Shown: piece after piece, positions 40,033 to 50,919 of the stretch
Layout: each line of letters starts with the position of its first letter
Position numbering within the stretch: the stretch's first letter is position 1
NCBI GenBank assembly: GCA_029465975.1
Contig: CM055745.1
Coordinates: 2,511,876 to 2,575,875, forward strand
Source of the DNA: Dallia pectoralis
Taxonomy: Eukaryota > Chordata > Actinopteri > Esociformes > Umbridae
Length of the DNA stretch: 64,000 nucleotides
Reading direction: 5' to 3'
Program-made: the position numbers and the translations under genes
Notes under the pieces: model-generated
The model's database searches: none
Seen by the model: the letters and a program-made list of their open reading frames with translations, nothing else
Told to the model about the DNA's origin: nothing

Positions 40033-40248
40033 CAGTGCCTTGCAAAAGTATTCGGCCCCCTTGAACTTTTCGACCTTTTGCCACATTTCAGGCTTCAAAC
40101 ATGAAGATATACAACTGTATTTTCTGGTGAAGAATCCACAACAAGTGGGACACAATCATGAAGTTGAACGAAATTTATTGGATATTTCAAACCTTTTTAA
40201 CAAATAAAAAACTGGAAAATTGGACGTGCGAAATTATTCAGCCCCCTT
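40033..40248 (+). repeat. Tc1 left inverted repeat with two direct repeats
   Basis: About 216 bp with few mismatches to the right arm. It contains outer DR 40042-40065 and inner DR 40228-40251 (the inner one slightly overruns the arm), the presumed transposase binding sites by analogy with Sleeping Beauty. Confidence 0.92.
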
Positions 40249-40251
40249 AAG

Positions 40252-41270
40252 TTAATACTTTGTAGCGCCACCTTTTGCTGCGATTACAGCTGTAAGTCGC
40301 TTGGGGTATGTCTCTATCAGTTTGGCACATCGAGAGACTGAAATCTTTGCCCATTCCTCCTTGCAAAACACCTCGAGCTCAGTGAGGTTGGATGGAGAGC
40401 GTTTGTGAACAGCAGTTTTCAGTTCTTTCCACAGATTCTCGATTGGATTCAGGTCTGGACTTTGACTTGGCCATTCTAACACCTGGATATGTTTATTTGT
40501 GAACCATTCCATTGTAGATTTTGCTTTATGTTTTGGATCATTGTCTTGTTGGAAGACAAATCTCCGTCCCAGTCTCAGGTCTTTTGCAGACTCCATCAGG
40601 TTTTCTTCCAGAATGGTCCTGTATTTGGCTCCATCCATCTTCCCATCAATTTTAACCATCTTCCCTGTCCCTGCTGAAGAAAAGCAGGCCCAAACCATGA
40701 GACTGCCACCACCATGTTTGACAGTGGGGATGGTGTGTTCAGGGTGATGAGCTGTATTGCTTTTACGCCAAACATAACGTTTTGCATTGTTGCCAAAAAG
40801 TTCGATTTTGGTTTCATCTGACCAGAGCACCTTCTTCCACATGTTTGGTGTGTCTCCCAGGTGGCTTGTGGCAAACTTTAAACGACACTTTTATGGATAT
40901 CTTTAAGAAATGGCTTTCTTCTTGCCACTCTTCCATAAAGGCCAGCTTTGTGCAGTATACGACTGATTGTTGTCCTATGGACAGAGTCTCCCACCTCAGC
41001 TGTAGATCTCTGCAGTTCATCCAGAGTGATCATGGGCCTCTTGACTGCATCTCTGATCAGTCTTCTCCTTGTATGAGCTGAAATTTTAGAGGGACGGCCG
41101 GGTCTTGGTAGATTTGCAGTGGTCTGATACTCCTTCCATTTCAATATTATCGCTTGCACAGTGCTCCTTGGGATGTTTAAGGCTTGGGAAATCGTTTTGT
41201 ATCCAAATCCGGCTTTAAACTTATCAACAACAGTATCTCGGACCTGCCTGGTGTGTTCCTTGTTCTTCAT
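40252..41270 (-). pseudogene. Tc1 transposase, one frameshift
   Basis: Catalyses cut-and-paste transposition at TA sites. The frame starts at an ATG at 41270 (MKNKEHTRQVRD) and gives 130 aa: an N-terminal paired-like helix-turn-helix (about residues 5-50), a GRPSK AT-hook-like motif (58-62) and a second HTH (about 65-115). It then stops after HKSVV. The reading continues one frame over as MWKKVLWSDET, to a stop at 40252. That part carries the DDE catalytic triad: D in WSDET, D in QQDNDPKH and E in PDLNPIENLW, with 34 residues between the second and third (DD34E, as in Tc1). The combined length is about 339 aa, normal for the family. The frame changes at an A-run (minus strand) at 40889-40892, where family members as I recall them have five A rather than four. 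It could be a real inactivating deletion or a homopolymer assembly error. Confidence 0.93.
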
Positions 41271-41445
41271 GATGCTCTCTGTGCTTTAAACGGACCTATG
41301 AGTCTATCACAGAGCAGGTGCATTTATACGGAGACTTGATTACACACAGGTGGATTCTATTTATCATCATTAGTCATTTAGGTCAACATTGGATCATTCA
41401 GAGATCCTCACTGAACTTCTGGAGAGAGTTTGCTGCACTGAAAGT

Positions 41446-41661
41446 AAAGGGGCTGAATAATTTCGCACGCCCAATTTTCCAGTTTTTAACTTGTTAAAAA
41501 GGTTTGAAATATCCAATAAATTTCGTTCCACTTCATGATTGTGTCCCACTTGTTGTGGATTCTTCACCAGAAAATACAGTTGTATATCTTCATGTTTGAA
41601 GCCTGAAATGTGGCAAAAGGTCGAAAAGTTCAAGGGGGCCGAATACTTTTGCAAGGCACTG
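41446..41661 (-). repeat. Tc1 right inverted repeat with two direct repeats
   Basis: Mirror of the left arm, with inner DR 41445-41466 and outer DR 41629-41652. The 5' leader of the transposase lies between this arm and 41270. Confidence 0.92.
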
Positions 41662-41663
41662 TA
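41662..41663. other. TA target-site duplication, right
   Basis: TA follows CACTG of the Tc1 right end, and the array resumes with TATGCAGAATAG. Confidence 0.95.
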
Positions 41664-43711
41664 TATGCAGAATAGATCCACTATATCCTAACACTGTGTT
41701 ATATGGTGTGATCCTGTTATATATAGACAGAATAGATCCACTATATCCTAACACTGTGTTATATGGTGTGATCCTGTTATATATAGACAGAATAGATCCA
41801 CTATATCCTAACACTGTGTTATATGGTGTGATCCTGTTATATATAGACAGAATAGATCCACTATATCCTAACACTGTGTTATATGGTGTGATCCTGTTAT
41901 ATATAGACAGAATAGATCCACTATATCCTAACACTGTGTTATATGGTGTGATCCTGTTATATATAGACAGAATAGATCCACTTTATCCTAACACTGTGTT
42001 ATATAGTGTGATCCTGTTATATATAGACAGAATAGATCCACTATATCCTAACACTGTGTTATATGGTGTGATCCTGTTATATATAGACAGAATAGATCCA
42101 CTATATCCTAACACTGTGTTATATGGTGTGATCCTGTTATATATAGACAGAATAGATCCACTATATCCTAACACTGTGTTATATGGTGTGATCCTGTTAT
42201 ATATAGACAGAATAGATCCACTATATCCTAACACTGTGTTATATGGTGTGATCCTGTTATATATATGCAGAATAGATCCACTATATCCTAACACTGTGTT
42301 ATATGGTGTGATCCTGTTATATATAGACAGAATAGATCCACTATATCCTAACACTGTGTTATATGGTGTGATCCTGTTAAATATAGACAGAATAGATCCA
42401 CTATATCCTAACACTGTGTTATATGGTGTGATCCTGTTATATATATGCAGAATAGATCCACTATATCCTAACACTGTGTTATATGGTGTGATCCTGTTAT
42501 ATATAGACAGAATAGATCCACTATATCCTAACACTGTGTTATATGGTGTGATCCTGTTATATATATGCAGAATAGATCCACTATATCCTAACACTGTGTT
42601 ATATGGTGTGATCCTGTTATATATATGCAGAATAGATCCACTATATCCTAACACTGTGTTATATGGTGTGATCCTGTTATATATAGACAGAATAGATCCA
42701 CTATATCCTAACACTGTGTTATATGGTGTGATCCTGTTATATATAGACAGAATAGATCCACTATATCCTAACACTGTGTTATATAGTGTGATCCTGTTAT
42801 ATATAGACAGAATAGATCCACTATATCCTAACACTGTGTTATATACTGTGATCCTGTTAAATATAGACAGAATAGATCCACTATATCCTAACACTGTGTT
42901 ATATGGTGTGATCCTGTTATATATAGACAGAATAGATCCACTATATCCTAACACTGTGTTATATAGTGTGATCCTGTTAAATATAGACAGAATAGATCCA
43001 CTACATCCTAACACTGTGTTATATGGTGTGATCCTGTTATATATAGACAGAATAGATCCACTATATCCTAACACTGTGTTATATGGTGTGATCCTGTTAT
43101 ATATAGACAGAATAGATCCACTTTATCCTAACACTGTGTTATATAGTGTGATCCTGTTATATATATACAGAATAGATCCACTATATCCTAACACTGTGTT
43201 ATATGGTGTGATCCTGTTATATATAGACAGAATAGATCCACTATATCCTAACACTGTGTTATATAGTGTGATCCTGTTATATATATACAGAATAGATCCA
43301 CTATATCCTAACACTGTGTTATATAGTGTGATCCTGTTACATATAGACAGAATAGATCCACTATATCCTAACACTGTGTTATATGGTGTGATCCTGTTAA
43401 ATATAGACAGAATAGATCCACTATATCCTAACACTGTGTTATATAGTGTGATCCTGTTATATATAGACAGAATAGATCCACTATATCCTAACACTGTGTT
43501 ATATGGTGTGATCCTGTTATATATAGACAGAATAGATCCACTATATCCTAACACTGTGTTATATGGTGTGATCCTGTTATATATAGACAGAATAGATCCA
43601 CTATATCCTAACACTGTGTTATATGGTGTGATCCTGTTAAATATAGACAGAATAGATCCACTATATCCTAACACTGTGTTATATAGTGTGATCCTGTTAA
43701 ATATAGACAGA
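41664..43711. repeat. 60-bp minisatellite, right part, about 34 copies
   Basis: Continuation of the same array after the Tc1 element, in phase. The variant CTTTATCC occurs near 41981 and 43121, each followed by a TATAGTGTG unit. More diverged units (TATATACAG, TTACATATAG, ATATACTGTG) lie in this half, so it may be older or less homogenised. The 688-aa plus and 363-aa and 248-aa minus frames are artefacts. Confidence 0.98.
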
Positions 43712-43985
43712 AATCGCTGGTGCTCTATAAGAACATGGTCAACAGATGGACGCTGGACGTGAACGGAGAGAGTGAGAGGGGATGAAAACGCTCTTCTACT
43801 TCCTGAACACTTCAGGTAGGCATAGAAGGACTCTGTGAAATTACAGGTAGTGGCTGCAACATGATTCAATGAGCTTTAGCTTGCAGTAGGTCTTACATGC
43901 ATTGTACCGATCGGCCAGAGCTAAAGTCAATTATACAAAATTGAGCGTCCTAGCTACTATTACTCACCATCCATGAAATATAATA
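43712..43985. other. Single-copy intergenic sequence
   Basis: Short linker between two arrays; nothing recognised. Confidence 0.5.
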
Positions 43986-44655
43986 ATTGCAAGGGGAGGT
44001 GATATGGCTGGGGCAGAGGAGGTGATATGGCTGTGAGACAGAGTGAGGAGCTTTGGTATGGGAGGTGATATGGCTGGGGAAGGGGAGGTGATATGGCTGG
44101 GGAGGTGATATGGTTGGGGAAGGGGAGGTGATATGGCAGAGGAGGTGATATGGCTGGGGAAGGGGAGGTGATATGGCTGGGGAAGGGGAGGTGATATGGC
44201 TGTGGGAGGGGAGGTGATATGGCTGTGGGAGGGGAGGTGATATGGCTGGGATAGAGGAGGTGATATGGCTGGGGATGGGGAGGTGATATGGCAAAGGAGG
44301 TGATATGGCAGAGGAGGTGATATGGCTGTGGCAGGGGAGGTGATATGGCTGGGGAAGGGGAGGTGATATGGCTGGGGCAGAGGAGGTGATATGGCTGGGG
44401 CAGAGGAGGTGATATGGCTGTGGCAGTGGAGGTGATATGGCAAAGGAGGTAATATGGCAGAGGAGGTGATATGGCTGGGGAAGGGGAGGTGATATGGCTG
44501 TGGGAGGGGAGGTGATGCAGGGGAGGTGATATGGCTGTGGCAGAGGAGGTGATATGGCTGGGGCAGAGGAGGTGATATGGCTGTGGGAGGGGAGGTGATA
44601 TGGCTGGGGATGGGGAGGTGATATGGCTGGGGATGGGGAGGTGATATGGCTGGGG
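43986..44655. repeat. G-rich VNTR, 11-24 bp units
   Basis: About 32 occurrences of GGAGGTGATATGGC separated by TGGGGAAGGG, TGGGGCAGA, TGTGGGAGGG or AGA. Unit length varies, so the minus-strand PPLPQPYHL-type frames are artefacts. Successive G3-G4 runs on the plus strand could form quadruplexes. Confidence 0.95.
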
Positions 44656-44925
44656 CAGGAGTGGTGCAGGACGGACCCAATGATGTTTATGGGCTCTCAT
44701 AAAGCAGCTCATACTGACAGGGAAACTCAAAGCCTGGGCAGTCTCATTAGAGTTAAAACAGGACCAAAGGAGCTCAACCTGCTCCACTGTTACTGCCTCT
44801 GACAGCTCACAAAATAACACATGTGCCAACCGAGCTAAATTGACAGGTTGTCAGTTGTGGAAAATAATAGAAGACAAGATATCACAGTTGAAGATCACAG
44901 AAACTAATAGACATGCAACATCCAG
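44656..44925. other. Single-copy intergenic sequence
   Basis: No gene or element recognised. Confidence 0.5.
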
Positions 44926-45212
44926 AAATACAGAACATCCAGAAATACAGAACATACAGAAAATACAGAAATACAGAACATACAGAACATACAGAACATA
45001 CAGAAATACAGAACATACCCAACATAGAGAACATACAGAACACACAGAACACACAGAACATACAGAACACACAGAATACACAGAACATACAGAACACACA
45101 GAACACACAGAACATACAGAACATATCCAACATACAGAACACACAGAACATACCCAACATACAGAACATACCCAACATACAGAACATACCCAACATACAG
45201 AACATACAGAAC
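44926..45212. repeat. 9-bp satellite-like repeat ACAGAACAT
   Basis: About 30 units of ACAGAACAT, ACAGAACAC, ACAGAAAT-type and CCCAACAT variants. The Cys/Phe-rich minus frames and Gln-Asn plus frames are artefacts of the 9-bp period. Confidence 0.95.
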
Positions 45213-45815
45213 GGAGGTTCAATTTTCTAACACAATGTTTTGGTTGCTGAAGGCAAATTCCTTAAATGCACATGTACCTACAATGTATACACATAGTCTA
45301 AATATGTATATATATATATATAAATATATGTAGTATACATACACTCTCACATTCTCACATTACTGACGTAGAGACTCCGGCTTTGTCGGATGCAGTCGAA
45401 GAGCCCCGTCAATCAAAGAGGAATATGATATCTTTCAGAGGAGCATACATATTGAAAAGCTGATTCAAGAGCGTACTGCGTAGAGACAGAGAAATCCAGC
45501 ATAGCTTCTGTCTGAAGAAGAGCTGATTCAAAGCGCATACCATCCATTTCAACACACGAAACAATAAATTAAATTCATGGATGCAGAATCTTGTTTCATT
45601 CTAGTCTATTCTTTTAACCTGTGTGTTTCCCATCTGTGGTATATACATCTGTTATGGTCACAAGATGGATTATTTATAGATGCAAATTGATGTCGTTTGT
45701 TTCAAAGTTCCGTGAACATTACGTGAAGCCGTTGTCTTCAAAGTTACTGTTGGGGTGGAGATGGCCTTGTGTGTCTGTGTTGCCAGCATCTGTGTTCACA
45801 CATACATTTATCGTC

Positions 45816-45823
<8 letters not shown>
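45213..45823. other. Single-copy sequence with a short (TA)n tract
   Basis: No supported gene; (TA)n lies at about 45307-45323. Two similar GCTGATTCAA-containing segments occur at about 45459 and 45521. Confidence 0.5.

Positions 45824-45890
<67 letters not shown>
45824..45890. repeat. (GT)n microsatellite
   Basis: About 65 bp of uninterrupted GT ending in GCGTGCGCG. Confidence 0.97.
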
Positions 45891-47745
45891 CGCGCCGGTT
45901 GGATTTATAAGAATCCCTCATTTCTCCAATTAGGTGGGGCCCAGCACGGCATGGAAGCTAGGGATAAATAATATACCCGTGTCACGGAGTCAGCGACTGT
46001 AACCTTTTTCTAGCTCTTTAAGGCGTCACTTTCAATAAAGCCGAACCTCCATCACTTAATGTGGTGCGAGGGGAGGGGGAAAGTGTTGGGGGGGTGGAGG
46101 CTTGGAGGGGGGGGGCTGTTGAGAGACACACACACAAAAAGATGTGGCGCTCTCCAGAAGGTCAACCCAGGAGATCACGCGTCCGTGCATTCTCCTTGTC
46201 ATCCGCGCTGCAGTGGGAAAATCAAGCGAAGGAAAACCAGGAAAGCAGAGGCGAGCAGCGTTCACCGGAATCTCGTGAAAGATGTAGGTGTAGATGTGTC
46301 TCGTTAGTGGGCTTGATGAGCAAACAAAACCCCGCTCATTGTTGGCATGTGCACATTGTAACATTGTAACATTGTCTTGAATTCCGTCAGAATATTAGAC
46401 GAATAGTCAGAACGCACCTGTGCTGGTTGTCACGCTGTCAATGAACTCGGAAGAGACGGAGGACAGATCAACACAAAGACGGACTGAAATCATCCGAGAT
46501 TTCTCCCCGCAAAGACCGGGGAGAACAAAAACAAAACCGCGCAACAACGGCGGCGGCTCAGCCGCGAACGCGGAAGTCGTTGACATTCACCGATGCCACA
46601 AACAAAGGGCCTTGATAGACGTCGAAATGTAGCTGCTCAACCCGTTACAGCCGCTGTAATCGCCGCAGCTCAAATGTTTCATCTGATATAAATGTCATGC
46701 AGTGAAACCTTGACACCTGGAACTGAAAAACAAACGCACGGCCTCCGTGAAAGAGCCACCAGATTGTCGTTGGCTGTCACGGCGTTATGCCTTGATCTGC
46801 CGCTACATCACCTTTGATCAGGTAAACAACGGTACCATTTGATGACACCCCCTAAACAAATAGGAGACCACGCTGTCAGTCACCAGGTAAATATGGTTGG
46901 TTTGCTTTGTGGCAGAAAGTGGCGTTTCCTGGGATCTTTGTCTAAAGCCAAACACTGCCCTCTGTCACAGTCACCCTCCTGTGGAACAGATCTACCCTTT
47001 ATGTCTTTGCCTGGTACAGAATAATGTATCCTACCCCACGAGTCTCGGGCACTACGGGATATCAACTGTTCCTGGATCAGTCTTTGCAGGCTGAGTGGCT
47101 TCTTTAATCAGGAATGGCCCTCTCCTGTAGAAACTCAGCCTAAAGGAGCCTCTCTAATCAGATTAATGTGTGGAGGGGTCCTTGTGCCTTCTGTTGTCAT
47201 CAATCGCTCAGTAGTAAGGGGCTATAGGATGATCTGGACACATTACACGGGCGTCATGCTCAAATGGACAACATGTCCGGCTATCTCCCGGTTCTGAGAG
47301 GGGGCCCGGAACCATTTGGTTGTGCCAAACTGGTCGGGGGGTTGTACACCAGAGATGAGATGTTTATAGCCATTTTGAAGGAGTGCAAAAGTCAAGACCC
47401 GGCGTACAAAATAAGATAATTGACATCTTTAGGAAGTCCTCTTATTGCTTAGAGGGAGTAACAGTAAATTCCATTATATTTATATTGTCATTTCTTTTCG
47501 TATTCAATTTCTATTGTCATTTTCATGTTGAATTGCCTATTTGATGTTGTTATTAAATATATTTTTTTATTCTTTTACAATGCATACATGGCTCTATACC
47601 TTTTACTTCACTGAAGGATCTAACGACTTCTAATGTTTATAAAACCTGTTGGGACCCTTTGAGGGCCTTGGTAGACCAGCATGTGGAGTAAACATGTTTG
47701 GAAAACTGTAATTTTAAATTAATGTGTTTTCTTTTTTTCCTTTTT
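45891..47745. other. Single-copy intergenic sequence with a G-rich tract
   Basis: No supported gene; the ORFs at 46056-46369 overlap one another on both strands, and those at 46420 and 46839 are unrecognised. G-runs at 46067-46119 fit a quadruplex motif. At about 46640-46830 lies even-complexity DNA with CACCTTTGATCAGG, which matches the TCF/LEF core CTTTGATC; a regulatory role is inference. Confidence 0.45.
46067..46119 (+). other. Potential G-quadruplex cluster
   Basis: Runs of G4, G5, G7 and G9 occur within about 53 bp (GGGGAGGGGG, then GGGGGGG and GGGGGGGGG). Confidence 0.45.
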
Positions 47746-47812
47746 TTCGTTGTGAAGCACATTGAATTGCTCTTATGTATGAATTGTGCTGAATAAAGAA
47801 ATGTGCTTGCTA
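47746..47812 (+). mobile_element. LINE 3' tail fragment, L2-like
   Basis: GTGAAGCACATTGAATTGC followed by TATGTATGAATTGTGCTG and AATAAAG resembles the 3' end common to L2-type LINEs and their SINEs in fish. Only the tail is present, so the family assignment is approximate. Confidence 0.45.
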
Positions 47813-47817
47813 AGTTC

Positions 47818-48304
47818 CATTGTTGTGCGGTTATTATTGTATGTTTACAGTAAACACTGTGTTGTGAGGTTATTATTGTAGGTTTACAGTAAACACTGTG
47901 TTGTGCGTTTATTATTGTAGGTTTACAGTAAACACTGTGTTGTGCGTTTATTATTGTATGTTTACAGTAAACCCTGTAAACACTGTGTTGTTGTGCGTTT
48001 ATAAACACTATTGTAGGTTTACACTGTGTATTATTGTATGTTTACAGTAAACTGTGTTGTGCGTTTACAGTAAACACTGTGTTGTGCGTAAACACTGTGT
48101 TGTGCGTTTATTATTGTAGGTTTACAGTAAACACTGTGTTGTGCGTTTATTATTGTAGGTTTACAGTAAACACTGTGTTGTGCGTTTATTATTGTATGTT
48201 TACAGTAAACACTGTGTTGTGCGTTTATTATTGTAGGTTTACAGTAAACACTGTGTTGTGCGTTTATTATTGTAGGTTTACAGTAAACACTGTGTTGTGC
48301 TGTT
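47818..48304. repeat. 39-bp minisatellite, about 12 copies, with a palindrome
   Basis: Units contain TTTATTATTGTAGGTTTAC then AGTAAACACTGTGTTGTGCG. GTTTAC-A-GTAAAC is a perfect 6-bp inverted repeat around one base, and GTAAACA matches the forkhead consensus RYAAACA. Units are scrambled near 47970-48100. Confidence 0.96.
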
Positions 48305-48422
48305 ATTCAATGCACCTTTTGCTGCAATGCAGGTGGAGTGGGAAGGGAAGGAGGTGCATTGGAGACACCACACCTGTCAGTCTCTGGCCACAGGTGACTC
48401 GCCGTTGTGCCTGGCGGCTGGC

Positions 48423-48429
48423 ACGCACA

Positions 48430-48479
<50 letters not shown>

Positions 48480-48502
48480 TACACACACACACACACACAC
48501 AC
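48423..48502. repeat. (CA)n microsatellite
   Basis: About 80 bp of CA with ATACA and AAACA interruptions. Confidence 0.96.
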
Positions 48503-49309
48503 TTCCTCTACTGGGGAGTATCATGCTTAACAATGGAGCGGCCACTCCTCCTCTCAGAGAGTCGGACGTAGAGCCCTTCTGTTTAATCAGACACGACTAC
48601 ACACTGCGCTGTGTCTGCTTCACATGCATCTGATACACACATAAAAGCTGGGCAAGACGTTCTGAACCCTGTTATATGTAAAGAGTTATAGAATGACGTA
48701 TTGCTGAGAAGCACCAGGCGTTTGCACGTGGGGTGGATATTGAACATCATCGTGGCTTTTCTCGCTCCCTGAGATCTCATCCCTGGAATGGAGTCCAGTC
48801 GTGACCTGGGCCACGGCCAAATAGCCGGAGCGGATTGAGCCTGCTTTTCACTCACAAGCCAACACGGTCACATTGTCTTTACCCAGCTATTATTTACAGA
48901 CGGCCCTGGCTGGCGGTCTTGTGAATGATCGGTTCAAAACCTCCCGAGAGCGTCTGGTCTCGCAGTACATTGCTGCAGAACGCGCGTTAGCGCTTTTCAA
49001 GCTCTCGCGCTCCTTGTAGGGACACGCCTCGGCGACGCCACACAATACCGATATTAATTTGAGAATCAACCAAATCTCCATCTCTGAAACTGAGAGAGGT
49101 GTTTGGGCTGGGTGGGGGTAGCAGACCTGGGGGGTTCCATACTGGCGGTGTGGAGATATGGAAACAGACATTAATTGAGCTGCTCGCAGAAGGGAATAGC
49201 TGAGAGAGGAGCTCATTAAAAACTATTATTAAAGAAACAACCGGTGGAAGGCTGCTGATGCATGAATAAACAGTCAGGGAAAGCAAGGCGGAAAGAGACC
49301 ACACCCTAC
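48503..49309. other. Single-copy intergenic sequence
   Basis: No supported gene; minus ORFs at 48583-49304 overlap in several frames without recognisable domains. AT-rich single-copy patches (ATTAATTTGAG, ACATTAATTGAGC, TATTATTAAAG) may be regulatory, which is only an impression. Confidence 0.45.
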
Positions 49310-50623
49310 TGGTGTAGATGCTGTGTACAGTATGAGGTGTAGATGCTGTGTACAGTATGAGGTGTAGATGCTGTGTACAGTATGAGGTGTAGATGCTGTG
49401 TACAGTATGAGGTGTAGATGCTGTGTACAGTATGAGGTGTAGATGCTGTGTACAGTATGAGGTGTAGATGCTGTGTACAGTATGAGGTGTAGATGCTGTG
49501 TACAGTATGAGGTGTAGATGCTGTGTACAGTATGAGGTGTAGATGCTGTGTACAGTATGAGGTGTAGATGCTGTGTACGATATGAGATGTAGATGCTGTG
49601 TACAGTATGAGGTGTAGATGCTGTGTACAGTATGAGGTGTAGATGCTGTGTACAGTATGAGGTGTAGATGCTGTGTACGATATGAGATGTAGATGCTGTG
49701 TACAGTATGAGGTGTAGATGCTGTGTACAGTATGAGATGTAGATGCTGTGTACAGTATGAGGTGTAGATGCTGTGTACAGTATGAGGTGTAGATGCTGTG
49801 TACAGTATGAGGTGTAGATGCTGTGTACAGTATGAGGTGTAGATGCTGTGTACAGTATGAGGTGTAGATGCTGTGTACAGTATGAGGTGTAGATGCTGTG
49901 TACAGTATGAGGTGTAGATGCTGTGTACAGTATGAGGTGTAGATGCTGTGTACAGTATGAGGTGTAGATGCTGTGTACGATATGAGATGTAGATGCTGTG
50001 TACAGTATGAGGTGTAGATGCTGTGTACAGTATGAGGTGTAGATGCTGTGTACAGTATGAGGTGTAGATGCTGTGTACGATATGAGATGTAGATGCTGTG
50101 TACAGTATGAGGTGTAGATGCTGTGTACAGTATGAGATGTAGATGCTGTGTACAGTATGAGGTGTAGATGAGAGTGTAGATGCTGTGTACAGTATGAGGT
50201 GTAGATGCTGTGTACAGTATGAGGTGTAGATGCTGTGTACAGTATGAGGTGTAGATGCTGTGTACAGTATGAGGTGTAGATGCTGTGTACAGTATGAGGT
50301 GTAGATGCTGTGTACAGTATGAGGTGTAGATGCTGTGTACAGTATGAGGTGTAGATGCTGTGTACAGTATGAGGTGTAGATGCTGTGTACAGTATGATGT
50401 TTAGATACTGTGTACGATATGAGATGTAGATGCTGTGTACAGTATGAGGTGTAGATTCTGTGTACAGTATGAGGTGTAGATGCTGTGTACAGTATGAGGT
50501 GTAGATGCTGTGTACAGTATGAGGTGTAGATGCTGTGTACAGTATGAGGTGTAGATGCTGTGTACTGTATGAGGTGTAGATGCTGTGTACAGTATGAGGT
50601 GTAGATTCTGTGTACAGTATGAG
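49310..50623. repeat. 25-bp minisatellite, about 52 copies
   Basis: Units read GGTGTAGATGCTGTG then TACAGTATGA. The paired variant TACGATATGAGATG recurs at 49576, 49676, 49976 and 50076, showing 100- and 400-bp block duplications. The 482-aa minus frame (repeats of STPHTVHSIY-type) is an artefact. The array is split by the LTR element and resumes at 53623. Confidence 0.97.
50619..50623. other. Target-site duplication ATGAG, left
   Basis: The last five bases before TGTCAGGG of the LTR element. The same five bases follow the other LTR at 53623-53627. Confidence 0.93.
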
Positions 50624-50919
50624 TGTCAGGGTTCGGCTCTCAAGCCGACAGAGGACACAAGCGCAGAGAACTTGTTTCTTACAATGGGTTTTATTCATCC
50701 AGGACAGGCAAGACAGGCACAAGAACTGGGAACTTGAATTAATGTCCCGACACTAAACAACTGACAAGCACAGAACTATATAGGGACACTAATGAAAACC
50801 TGAACCAAGGTGTGGGAAAAACTCAGGTGTCTAGAATGTCTGTGATTACTCCCTCTCTCTGCTGGTCGGGGGAGTGCCAACTCCCGCATAGAGAGGGACA
50901 GAGGGAGGGAACCATGACA
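50624..50919 (-). repeat. 3' LTR of the element
   Basis: 296 bp. Read on the minus strand it has a TATA-like CTATATAG (50776-50783) and an AATAAA signal (50690-50695), spaced so that R begins just after the TATA box and ends after AATAAA. The stop codon of the internal ORF (50823-50825) lies inside this LTR. Confidence 0.93.

Larger units (their letters stand above)
40033..41661 (-). mobile_element. Tc1/mariner element, 1,629 bp, IR/DR type
   Basis: The ends CAGTGCCTTGCAAAAG and CTTTTGCAAGGCACTG are perfect inverted repeats, and the arms extend about 215 bp (40033-40248 and 41446-41661). Each arm has an outer and an inner direct repeat: GCAAAAGTATTCGGCCCCC at 40042 and GCGAAATTATTCAGCCCCC at 40228 on the left, mirrored at 41445 and 41629 on the right. 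This is the IR/DR layout known from Sleeping Beauty-type fish elements. TA duplications flank it. The sequence closely resembles a Tc1 family widespread in salmonids and related fish. It lies inside the 60-bp minisatellite, so it is younger than at least part of that array. Confidence 0.97.

Noticed and set aside
37445..40084. 879-aa minus-strand protein
   Set aside because: Pure translation of the 60-bp repeat; it starts at GTG in a transposon arm and the opposite strand is open too.
49274..50722. 482-aa minus-strand protein
   Set aside because: Translation of the 25-bp minisatellite; its start lies in the LTR and the repeated peptide mirrors the DNA period.
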